NCBI RefSeq assembly: GCF_000208745.1 | Contig: NC_030856.1 | Coordinates: 4,628,969-4,692,968, forward strand | Reading direction: 5' to 3' | DNA from: Theobroma cacao | Taxonomy: Eukaryota; Streptophyta; Magnoliopsida; Malvales; Malvaceae | DNA length: 64,000 nt | Position numbers and translations under genes: made by a program | In this document: positions 10,701-22,363 of the stretch, in pieces | Position numbering within the stretch: the first letter of the stretch is position 1 | Layout of the letters: each line of letters starts with the position of its first letter | Notes under the pieces: model-generated | Database searches by the model: none | What the model was told of the DNA's origin: nothing | What the model saw: only the letters and a program-made list of their open reading frames with translations

Positions 10701-11343
10701 GATTGGAACAAACAATACAATCTGGATTTTTAATTAGAATTCTGTGCTTTGTTTGGCATAAAAAATGCAGCTAGATCGCAATGCCATACGAGATCTAAGG
10801 ATGGCATCATTTACCAGCCAGTCACAATGGCACCTTGAGGGTGATATTGTTAATGTGTAGCATGCCTGAGTGCATGATTGGCAACAACAGTCATGACCTA
10901 GGCTTTCTCCCAAATTAACCAACAAGACTTCATTGATTTGAATGCAAGTGAAGGAATGAAGGCAAATGCATTCTCATAAAACCGTGAAGATCTTACTGCT
11001 CTGAAGAAAGACTATGAAGAAGCTGGAGCGGAAGGTTTGAAAGAGGAAGAAGGCAAGTTTACTAAGCATATGTCTCATGAAACAGCAGCTAATGGTCTCC
11101 TCTGTTCCTAATCTCATTGTTACTTCATCAGCTGTTTATTGTCGTAAATTTGTCCATGTAATACATCCCTTGATTTGTCTCTTTTTCTATGTGAAGTGAG
11201 TGGTTTTTTCAAGTACAGTTGTAAGAATTTGGAGTTTTGTGTTTTACAATGAGATGAATCTCTTTCAATGTCTATTAGAATATTGTGTCTTAGTTCTTCT
11301 CAGGACAAAGAATTTAAAACCATGTTCAGGGTCCAATTCTTTT
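10701..11343 (+). pseudogene. Alpha-tubulin C-terminal pseudogene fragment, copy B
   Basis: This is the second copy of the tandem pair, about 640 bp. It keeps more of the tubulin than copy A. From 10800 it reads DGIIYQPVTMAP, matching GINYQPPTVVPGGD of alpha-tubulin. Further on come a broken TTVMT-AFSQIN (TSVAEVFSRID) and GMKANAFS-NREDLTALKKD plus YEEAGAEG ([30 protein letters not shown]). Stops interrupt it in several places. The 3' parts of both copies, gtgagtggttttttcaagta onward, also match, so the duplication reaches into flanking sequence. Non-functional. Confidence 0.72.
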
Positions 11344-12393
11344 CTCAGGTTATTTCAATATAAACTATACTTTGCATATTTTCATAAAAAGAAATTGAAT
11401 CTTAATGGATGGTTGTGGAATTTGTCCATAAGATGGTTCACTTCAACATTCTACCTCTGCTTCTGTAGTTTATATCGAAAGGGAAAGAAAGAGGACAGAG
11501 AGGAGTTCTATGAGATGATCAGCTTATAACTATTTAGGACTAGTTTAACACTGTGATTGCGACTGAAAAGGTGCAGTAAAAATGTCAAGAAGTGGTACCA
11601 AGCCATGCATCGAATAACATAGTATCTCACCTAAACCACCATCACTATTGCTCTTCTCAACAAACCTCAGCTTTGCAGCAACTAATTTGTGTGATCTAAC
11701 TCAGTAACAAATTCATCAGCTGTGGAAACTCCAGAGAAGTGTTATGAAGAAAAACTACTACTGTCTTTCAGCATAAAGAAATCCCCTGTCAATGCTGTTT
11801 TAACATATAAAAGTGCAAGGTAGGTCAAGCTCGTATTTGTTGTTCAACGGAACCTATTCTCTACCATGTTAAGGAAAAATCCCCGTGGCAGCAGTAAGCC
11901 TTCCCAATAAGTCATCTGTTTCTAAGAGAGAAGCAGCAGCAGAAATGGAAGCAAAAGGAGGAAAACAAGCAAAAATACAAAACCCAGGAAGGACAGGGTT
12001 ATTGAAAAACATACAAATAAAAACACTACTCATATATTGAAGTGTTACAAAGAGCTGAAAACTGGACCATGAGCATCAGCTAAACCCCAGCAAACCACCC
12101 AACCCTCCAAGCAAAAGGGGTGTATGGGGAAAAAATACAATCATGTTGTTTTCTTTTCCAACTTTTCGTTTTGCCCTGTTCATATGAAACAAATTTCTGG
12201 AGAGCATTTTGATGCCCCCAATCCTTTAAAAGATGATAGTGTTATATCAATGGCAGTACCTCCTCATTATGTTACCTTCTCCACACCCTCAAATTAAGAA
12301 AGTCAAAAGCATCACTGCAGTGAGATCAAGCTTTCAGACAAACATAAATGGCAGAGTTACATGCTGTCCTAATCAGTAAGAGATGTTTGCACA
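11344..12393 (-). other. Convergent gap with 3' UTR of the minus-strand LRR gene
   Basis: No coding sequence is apparent. The right-hand part must include the 3' UTR of the minus-strand gene ending at 12394. I could not fix its polyadenylation site. The left part (about 11481-11530) repeats a short motif also found at 859-925. Confidence 0.45.
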
Positions 12394-15300
12394 CTATTGC
12401 TCTGGAATTTTGTCCTTCAAATATTTCAGCACAGCTTTGGTTCCCTTGTCCAAAATTGCCCTCCTGATGCTGCAAAATGAAGGTAAACAGAAACCCAGAT
12501 AACGGTTCATGAGTTAGGCTCTGTTAGAACATAAACAGAAAACATGAAACTAAAAATAGTTCGGGAAACTTCAATGCTTATCTGTTCAAGTATTTTAAGT
12601 TTTGACACTATCTACAGCTTAGAAGAAGTACTTTTTTTCTGCATTATTTCTTTCTATCAATAACAAAACCACAAAGTTTATACAATGAACCACAAAATAT
12701 AAATTTAAAGAAAATACAGCGGTAATTTTCAAAATGCAACATACCTTCTCAAAGGATTTCCATCAAGTCTCAAAACCTGGAGGCTTGGTTCAAGCAAACC
12801 CTGGCGAAAAAAACCGTTATCTAAGAACAGTGTAATGATATATAATCTGAACAAAGACAACAGTAAAAGAAACACACACACAACCAACAAAATCAGAAAG
12901 ATGGTACAGGGGTTTTCTAATTCTGACCAGCTCTGGAGGAAGTGCTGAAATGTTATTGTCAGAGAAGTCCAGTTCAGTGAGAGATGTAAGGCTGTTAAGT
13001 CCCTGTAAATGAATCAACAAAAAGGGATAAAGACTAAATTACAGTTGATGTGTCAAAAGATAGAACAACAGACAGAAAACAATTCACTGCAGGCCAACTA
13101 TTAGCTACAACAACACAATGAAAACTGGTATATGTCTTGTAACAAACTGTAACATGTTTAGGTCAATCCAGTTTTGACACACTGATTGATATTTATAAGC
13201 CATAACTACAAAGTGATATGACTATGAGAAGCATAATCATCTTCTTTAGCATGTGAAAGCCCTAGGTTGAAAGCTATAATTCTTTCCAGATGGAATTTAT
13301 ACAAACCGCTGCACTCTAAGGATGAAGGAACACCAAATCAATTTCATCACTCAATAAATGACTGGAAAACAAATTCAACTTCACATAACTGTAAGAACAT
13401 TCACATGTGATCAATAGAGAAACCAAGTAGTTATAGCAGTTATGTAGTGGATGTTACCACAAGAACCATTAGTGAAGACAGTTTATGCCAAATGATAAAG
13501 TCATGCAACAGATGCTAACAATCATACAAAACTTATTTGTATGAAGAACTCATAATAAGTGGCTTAGCCTAAAAGAATATCTTACTTCCGGGATTGATTG
13601 AAGGGAATTTTGGCCCAAGTCTAGGATTTGTAGTTGGCATAAGCTCATTATCTCTGACGGGACTACTAGTAGCTGCATTCGTCTGTCAAGTCAACATAGA
13701 ACTAAGACAAATAGCAAATGTTGCATAAAAAGCAAAAACATAGATCAATTTGCAGAAATTGCCATGATAAACAAATCAATGCCTTTGTACTTTTGCATCT
13801 GAACATGCATCTCACTGTTTTCGCTGCACTGACCTCAAATAAAGCTCCTTCAAGTGTGGTAAGCTAGAAAATGCTGGATTCTCTGGTAATGAAGCTGCAT
13901 TACCACTTAGATCTAGTATATGGAGCATAGAGATTGCTTGAAATCCATCAGATGGAATCTATAATCAAGTAAATGAGAGATTGTTCAGGTCATACAGATG
14001 GAAATAGGAACATGCATGTGTTGAGATACAGAAACAATTATTGACATTAAGTTAGTGTGTCCTCATATTGCCCTGAAAGTATTACGTAAAGCAAATCTAG
14101 CCTTGCAGCAAAGAAAAGCATCAAAGAAATTGAAATATGCAAACCATTGCAGTGGTTTAAATGTCTTATAACTTAACCAATCTTGCAGTAATTGATTGTT
14201 TCCATGTTCTTGGACAGAAATTCTGGTGGCTATCAATCCAATCATCTGATGCATCAACTACCTTTAGATTGATGAGCCATTATTGACAGAACACAGTATT
14301 TGGTACCTTAACCAACTGGGCATATTTTTTTTTTATTTTCCACATTTCTAGGAGGCAAACATGAATTAGACTATTTAGTGAGTGCACAAGCATGCATTCC
14401 TCCCTCAACAGCTAACGTTTAGAAGGCAGATGAAAAAAAAAATTTTGAGGGACAAGAAAAATTTTAGAAAACACACTCTTCATTTCATATGTCTTCCACA
14501 TGATCTCATGTATATTGTACAAGAAAGAATTTTTATTCAAACCTGCTTACCTGTCGTAGTGGATTATCGTCCAGCTTCAAACAAGAAAGATTGGAAAGTG
14601 ACTTCAAAATTGCGAACGGCCATTCTTTAATATTGTTCCTCGATAAAATCAAAGTCTGCACATTCAAATATGTGTTACCATAGAGTTGCAGATCATCAAT
14701 TAAACAAGATAACAATCTAAGAAAGCCAGACAAGTTTGCTTCCCAATTAAGCTTATTGATTAAAACTCAAGAAGAAGATCATCCATCATGCATCAGGGAT
14801 GAATTCTAAAACTACTTGCCTATGGAATTGATCTCACAAGCAAACATCATATGGAAGCTTCAAGCAACAATATATATGTCTTTTATCCCAATTCAGAAAT
14901 ATGGATACAAAAATCATTTTACTTAATCACAATCAAAGTCCATACTTCTAGAAGAAATGATAACTAGAGAGCAAATACCTGAAGGGCTAAACATGAGGAA
15001 AGTTCAATTGGCAGCTCTTGGATGGAATTTCTGGAAAGGTTAACTTTTATAATTTCACCTGATTCCCATACTTCAGATGGGACAACACTTAATCCCATGC
15101 CCTCCAGAGAAAGTTCCTGAAAAGTACATGTACAAGAAACTTAAGTTGTTAAATTGGATACAAAGAACTTAGAGAGTGAATTTGGATATTAATTGTTGAA
15201 AATGATGGAGACAACATACGAAACTAACAAAGATTTAGGGCTTATAAGAAATTGAGATAACATTAGCTATAGCATTTGAAAATCAATCTTCCATTTAAGC

Positions 15301-18300
15301 AGTATTTCAAAGTCACAATTTAGTGAAGATTCAATGAATCTCTGGATTTATTCAGCACTATAAAAATCTTTTTAATTTTAGCACACACCATTAAACTAAA
15401 ATTTAAAAAATCCAAATGCATCGTTTCCAAATCAAGAACCCAAAGACAAAGTGAGCAAGTTCTATGCTTTCTGCCAGGAAAAATAATCATCAAGAAGCTG
15501 AATGATATGCAATTTTGTACAAAGCATGCAACACTACAACATGAATCAAATTCAGAACCACAGACCCAACTTTTAATGGCAGATTCTCAATTTCTCAACC
15601 CTTAACATCTGAACAAACCCGATGAGTTCATTTCTTCCTTAAGGTCATGCATCCAGTAAGATGCCCTATTTTTCTGGATCTATGTACCCTATGATGCAAA
15701 CCATGTTCCAATGAAAGGAAAAGTATCCACCAATGTCCTCAGACAGAGAGCTAGATAGGTAGTAATAAGTTGAACCTACCTATTACATTCTGCATCCACA
15801 GTAATAAGATCACAAACAAAATACACACTTTACTCTGATAGAAGATCAGACTCTAATCTTAAAACAAATTTATAAGTTGATGTAATAAAGGAGATACCTT
15901 CGAAGTGAGAGACAATCGAGCTGCCATAGTAACTACTTCCTCTTTGGCAGGAGTTGTTGCTTCTGAATCTACAACAAAAGCTTCACTATTATTATTTGAA
16001 ACAAGATATAATACAGAACCAGATATCATGGCTATTTGAAATTTAATCAAAATTTCAAACACCACTAGCAGTAAGGAGGATAAAGTAAGAGAGATGCCAG
16101 AAAGACTACAGACTAAAAGGATATTATGTTGCATGTGCATTGTAAACCAATGTACCTTCACCCTCAGAAAGTCTACTCCGAAGATATCTCAATAAAGCAG
16201 GTGTAGGTCCATTAACCAGCGAACTGCAGGAGAAAATAAACAGCAGTTGGTAAAGCCATGACTAAATTGAGCTTATACAACAAATAACTCCCTCAATGCG
16301 TCAAACCTTCTTAGAGTTCGCAAAGGGTTGCCAGTGAGCAAAAGTTTCCGCAGAGTAGTCATATTGCCTAAACAAAACATCAAATTAGATTGCCTAAAAT
16401 ATTTTCATCATGAATATCAAAGAATCAAACATATTTACATTGTTTTTTGCCACCTAAATGTAAATGAGGGCAAGTAAAAAGGAAAATGATATGGTCAGTG
16501 AAAATATATGCTTTTGCTGCATTATCAGAGCATCAAGTGCTATGCATTCCTAATAAAGATATGCCAGAATTAAATTAATTAATGATCCAAAATTGCTAAA
16601 CTTACCAAGCTCAGCAGGCAATCCAGTCAATGAATTATTTGAAAGATCCAGAACTGATAGGCATAACTTGCATGCACCTACTGGATATTTATTCAACTGC
16701 ATGCATTTGACATAATCAGTATGCAGTTACAATTTAGTAAGATTCAGACCATTTCTGGGACCAAAAGAAGATAAACACAAAAGCACACACAACAATAAGG
16801 TGAATCAACTGTATAAATAAAAAAATGATTGCATATATGTATTACATTGTATTTTGTCAGAACATATAAACAAATAAATAACAGTGACCAAAACAAAGTA
16901 TGTCTATTTTCTTCATACACATTGACCAATGTGTCACAATACCCAAAAAACTCAAGGCTCAAGGAAACTTGTTGTCTTCAAATAATTACTTCCAACATAG
17001 ACAACCTAAAAAAGCATTCAACACAGCTAAGAAATGAGGATGAAGCATGAATCAAATGCTGGCTTGATAGTTAGCCAACTGGAAAGCAGATGTAAGATGT
17101 TCCAAATGGACAGCAGTCATTGCATCCATGTACTGTTAAAATGTCAGTATATATTTAACTTGGGCAGAGACAAATAAAATGGTGAGCACAAAATGTACCA
17201 AAAAAAGGTGAGAGAAAACATGTTTTCTTCAAATTAAAGCTGAGCAAAAAAAGTACCAAAAAAAATATTCTTGGAGGCCACCACAACAAACAATGTATGA
17301 AAATGCGGCTTCTTCCCAAAACAGTAACAGCAAATTTACATTAAAGCAAAAGAGATTGAAATAGCTACCTGGTTTGAGTGAACATCCAATGTCCCTAAAC
17401 GAGAAAGAGAACCTAACTCCTCTGGTAATATCGACAATGCATTATTCCTGAAAATTTGAGGTAACAAATAACAGATGAACATCAAAAGGGCAAAAACTTT
17501 CAGATAACTACAAAATATGTCTCATAAAATGTGAACAAGAATATGACCCCATATAGAATTCCACTAGGGAAGAGCAACCCATTATTGACGGTGGGATTGA
17601 CAAAATTCCTGCATCATTCAGTATCAGTATGACTTATTATATAGTAAAAAGTAAGGATATTTTCTAACACAACTCTGTATTTCACTCACTGTTCTGATGA
17701 AGGTCAAGACGGATGAGACGCGAAAGACATCCAATGTTCTCTGGCATACCGCTCAGCAAGTTCTTTGCTGCACAGATTTCAAAATTTGTTTATATAATGT
17801 GAGATTTAAATATTATTGATATATCTGGCAAAATATGGAACAGCAAATATTACATGCATTGAGTTCTGTAAGCAGTGTCCATGATGCGAAAAAGTTCTCA
17901 GATAAAGCTGTCAGCTTGTTCCCCTGACACAATTAGAAAATATAGCATAAATAGCCCCAAAATACATCATTAATGATTATTAATTACAACAGAAACCCCC
18001 AACAAGATGCTCCACAGAAATCACAATGTAGAAAAATAATTCACTTTACTACCTCAACATCTAGCTTTGTCAGTTTTGAACAGTTCTTAAGATCTTCAGG
18101 CAAGCTGGTAATTAGATTATTTGATGCCTGGTGTGCGAAAAAACAAAGCAAGCAGCCAGTTATGGACCAGATATGATGATAAATAAAGCAAGATGAACGT
18201 CTGAAACTTGTAATTTCATGACAAGAAGATTTAGCACATCATTTATTGGCATTCTTAATGACAAGCTTAGCTGATCTCTAAAAACTAATTGATGAATGAT

Positions 18301-20212
18301 GACCAAATAAGAAAAGGACCCAAATTTACACTCTACAACCTGAAGGTGATTGGAAAAAGAGGTTGTAAAAGAACATCAAATCTTCTTTGAAGATCACCTT
18401 AGCATCCATCCATAACAGAGGTTAAGAAAATGGCTGTGAAAGTCAAACGAGCACATGTTTGAGATTGAAACTAACCAACAATGATAGAGTTAACAAGGAG
18501 GGTTATTTCCAAAATGAAGTAGAGAACCTTAAGTCCAAAAATATTTGCGACTTCCTAACGGAATTTACACATTATCAGTGGGGCTGGGAAATGTATTCAA
18601 AAACAAGGTGCTTTTAAAGGTGAAGCAAAAAGTGTGAAAACTCATCTGGAAAGCAGATTCTTAAAGGGCAACAAAAGATAAATAATGATAACTATGATGA
18701 TCGGTAAATAGAAAAGTTGTGTCAACAGAATATTACATGCACACCTACCTTTAGGTCTGATAAATCTGAACATTTTCCAAGTGAGCATGGAAGTTCCTTA
18801 ACATGATTGCTTGAACAATCAAACCTGGAATTGTCACAAAATAATGATTCAATAGACACAAAACATGAAAATTTCAAACTCTTTTCTTCACTAAAAACGC
18901 AATCAAAGTATAAATGGTTCCACAAAATGAAGTATTCAGAAAATCACCATAAACTTGAAAGTAAACTGTTGCTAGAGACAGAGATTAATAGGATAATAAA
19001 CTCTAAAATTAATACAATGTCTTATTCAAATTGTCAAATTTTTGGCCCCTATATAATTAAGAAGAAGGTAATCCAAAAAATCCTTTTGATGCTGTTATAA
19101 CTCAAACCACCAGCCAGTTCGGGTTGTGAAAGAAGTAACACTAGGCTATGAAGATGGACCAAAAAGCTCAGCAGCAGGCGTTTGTTTTATGCACTAAAGT
19201 GCATGGAATGAACAGATTCTTGCTAAAACAAAATAAAATGGATATCTAATACATCTTAAGTGTTAGGAAACTGCTGATGAAATGATCATACCAGATAAGA
19301 AAGACTAATCACTTTCTTTTTCTGTGTCAACCCATATGTGTTAAAAATAAGTATAGGACCATTAAAATACATAAATGCACCAACACAAGCATACAAATGC
19401 AAAAACGCCAAAATGGCAACAAAAAAGAAATCCAGCCAACTATTATTATTTGAAAGACTTGAGAGAGATAAACAGGAGCTTACTTGACCAAAGAAGTTGC
19501 TGATCCAATCTCCTCCGGTATTGCCACTATTGAGTTAAATGACACATCCAACAACTTAAGCATGGAAAGCCTACAAGAGTAGAAGGAAAAAAAATCACAT
19601 GCGAAAACTTGCCTGCATAACTTGATAATTCCACAGAACCAAGTAACAGATTTCAAAGTTCAAAACAACTCACTGTCCTATGGCAGCAGGAAGGTCAGTA
19701 AGCTTATTGTGACTGACATTCAACACAGTCAATAATGGTAAATTCCTCAGGTCTTCTTTCAATGACTCAATATTGTTATGTGCTAAGATTAGCTTTTGTA
19801 GCTCCACAGCCTTTACATACAACAAAGCAACATCGACAACATTTTATATCTCATTCAAATGCAATTTCAACACTCAATTTAACAAAAAGGTAATTAAGGT
19901 TAAAACTAGGAGAAATTTCCATAATTTACCAAAATAAAAGCAACAGAAATAAATCTTAAATTAAATTACCTCCCACCACTTTTCACCCTCCCCAACAGCA
20001 TCCAAGCTTCTGTAGAGCTCTACTGGAACCTCTCTTTTAACATAACAAATAATAAATTGATAATTGGATTGAAGAACTAAGTAATGAGAGAATCAGGGAC
20101 GGATTCGAAATGAGAGGAAATGATATGGGGGTAGAAACGAACATTACCTGAGAGATCGATTGGATAAGTTGAGAGAACCGGAAGTCCTTGCAGCTTTCAG
20201 TAGCCGATCCAT
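12394..20212 (-). CDS. Intracellular LRR-only protein, LRRC40/PIRL-like, 21 exons, 584 aa
   Basis: I spliced 21 coding exons with consistent phase and GT-AG borders: 20212-20148, 20033-19970, 19810-19674, 19570-19484, 18824-18749, 18127-18053, 17923-17854, 17767-17690, 17608-17548, 17447-17369, 16696-16606, 16367-16307, 16223-16156, 15968-15898, 15116-14979, 14655-14551, 13958-13834, 13682-13586, 13002-12928, 12800-12745, 12469-12394. They total 1755 nt. The protein starts [20 protein letters not shown] and ends [10 protein letters not shown]. It is built almost wholly of short 23-residue LRRs (for example [19 protein letters not shown]). There is no signal peptide, TM segment or kinase. It matches my memory of the single-copy Arabidopsis LRR protein At3g15410, of about this length, and animal LRRC40. 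Function is unknown; a scaffold role is usually assumed. Nothing is broken. It is unrelated to the NLR/kinase cluster around it. Confidence 0.93.
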
Positions 20213-21140
20213 TTTGTTGTTGTTAAGACAAGAATGGAGCAGTGATCTGGCTTTTGTTGTTTGGGTTTTACATCAGTTTGCTTGTTTGGTCTTTACTTTT
20301 GTCTTACGTTGTAATAACAGAGAGTAAGGGGCACACTTCTACTTATGTTCTGTCATCTGTGCCCATCCCCCGTGAACTTTTAACCTTTAACTGCACAGAA
20401 GCAAACCATGGAAGCAAACCATGGAAGCAAACGACGCTAACAAGACCCATAAAATTACTAACATACCCTGAACATAAGAACTTGGATTTAGCTATCTAAA
20501 TGCATCTTCAATCTTATCTGAATAAGGCTAAACATGTAGTATGAGTAATTGAAAAGAACTTCACAACATGTTCAACCATGTTATCAGTGATATAAAGCAG
20601 GGTCAGAGAGGTTGACACCTCATTCGGAATAATGAAATTTATCATTATATCTCCATTTTCAGTGACCTTATCATCTGAACTGCTCTAAAGAACAGATTTA
20701 TATTAAAAAGAACCTCCATAGTCATTGATTCTTTACTATAATTTATGTAGAATATAAAATATAAAGCCTTTTACCAAAGAAAAAACAATGATTAACTCAA
20801 TATCCCCTTATTCACTTTATGTTGTGTAAGCAGAGCTAGCCTTTTGGTGCATAATGAATAAAACTGTCTATTCCCCCCACCCTGAATTTTCAAGGCTTGA
20901 TATAATGTCCTCTGCAATTTGTTTTAAGTTCCAGTTTTCTATCTTTGCTTCATTGTATTGGCCAACAATGAAGTAGTTTAACTTGCAATATTATTAAAGT
21001 ATCGCTTATCTTATCAAAGGAAATGGTGAGATTAGCGATGTAAGTCAGAATCCAATATTGCACCCTTGGAAGATAATATTCAATAACTTTATGGTGATAT
21101 ACCTGTAAGGGGAGAATGTTGGAATTTAAAAATGATCCCC
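20213..21140 (-). promoter_or_regulatory. Upstream region of the LRR gene, with 13-bp triple repeat
   Basis: This is the 5' flank of the minus-strand LRR gene. It contains three tandem 13-bp units gaagcaaaccatg at 20398-20410, 20411-20423 and 20424-20436 (the last one changed at its end), about 190-225 bp upstream of the ATG. No clear TATA box was identified. The rest, to 21140, shows no gene. Confidence 0.45.
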
Positions 21141-21676
21141 TTATCTCTTCTCCTATTTGAAAATGAACTACCATCTCCTCCTTCTCCTCCTCCTCTTGGA
21201 GGGTCAATATCTTTACCAAATGATTTTCATCACCATCTTGTACCTTTTATTTCTATATATTTTGTGAATTCTGTCACATTTAGAACCTTAGAAGTTGAAA
21301 TACCATTTCTCAAGTTTGGTAATCTGATAAGGCTCATTAACTGGAAAATCAATCAAGGAACTAACAATCTGGTTAAGTCAGTGGAAAACTGCTGATTGAA
21401 GAAAGATTCTGAACCTCCATCAAACAACAGAGGAACTTCATTTCATGTCCCCTTATTAAATGGATTGAATTCAGTAGATCATAACTTATTTCATTATGTG
21501 CATAGTCAAATCTTTTTGCATCAGCAACAAGAAAAGAGTTCAAGACTGGGGTACTTAATTATCAGTTTTCAGGTTGGAATAATTCTCTTTTTAAATTATA
21601 AATTTAGATTAATATAGTAAGTCTATTGCAGAACATCTAGAGAGGGAAATTTGTCATACAGAATAGTATAATTCAG
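21141..21676 (+). repeat. Dispersed segment, copy B (partner at 1391-1938)
   Basis: See the copy at 1391-1938 for shared landmarks. This copy lacks the extra 80 bp and instead has an insertion around 21263-21310. It ends about 690 bp before the second CNL start. Its small reading frames are not conserved with the partner and are not taken as genes. Confidence 0.7.
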
Positions 21677-22363
21677 AAAGCCAATGGTTAACCAATTTTA
21701 CATAGTTAGAATAGATTAAAAATATGAAATTAATAAAAAAAAAAAACAACTCTTGATATTCAGAACCATTGATTGTGTTGTGTAGCATATATTAATCCTA
21801 AAATCAAACCATAGATTGACTTAGCAATTGTGAGGTAGTAAAAATAATGCCTGAGGTTTCGAGGGAAGTTACTTGGAAACCTTAGCCAGGATTTGTTGCA
21901 TTGACTTGGCCATTATTTAATTTCCATCCTGCTCCAACCAAACATTAAAGACTTTTTGGGATAAGATATTCTGCTAGTGGCTGTCTTCTTGGCTTTGTTC
22001 CTTCTCTGCTTATTTTCCTGATTTCAATCAACAATTATTGAAGGACTGGTGCAATATCAAGAGACTAGGTAAACTGTTTCCTCCTCTTCTTTGTTTCTTT
22101 CTTTCATCTTTGGTCGCTTTCTCCATTAGGATCTTGAATTGTGGCATGAATTGATCTTTGGAGTTATTGTTTTGTTTATATTCTCTTATCTTTATATGTT
22201 TCACATGATTGTTACTTCTGCTTCTTAAATTTCTTTTCCTGAAAGCTATAAGTTAGCACTTCTTGCCAGGAATTTGCTTAACTTCATGGAATGACAGTCA
22301 GATAATTAATGATTGAAACAAATTTAACGTTTTGATTTAAAGGCTTTTGGATTAGAGCAAAGC
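21677..22363 (+). promoter_or_regulatory. 5' flank and predicted leader intron of CNL pseudogene
   Basis: A donor GAGACTAG/GTAAAC at 22069 and an acceptor TTTAAAG at 22343 could frame a leader intron of about 275 bp just before the ATG at 22364. This is the same arrangement (acceptor a few bases before ATG) as at 6776. No gene was seen in the rest of the stretch. Confidence 0.35.

Noticed and set aside
14533..14733. Short minus-strand frames with LRR content (also 12817-13020 and 18722-18925) as separate small genes
   Set aside because: They are exons 16, 19 and 5 of the single 21-exon LRR gene read through into introns.
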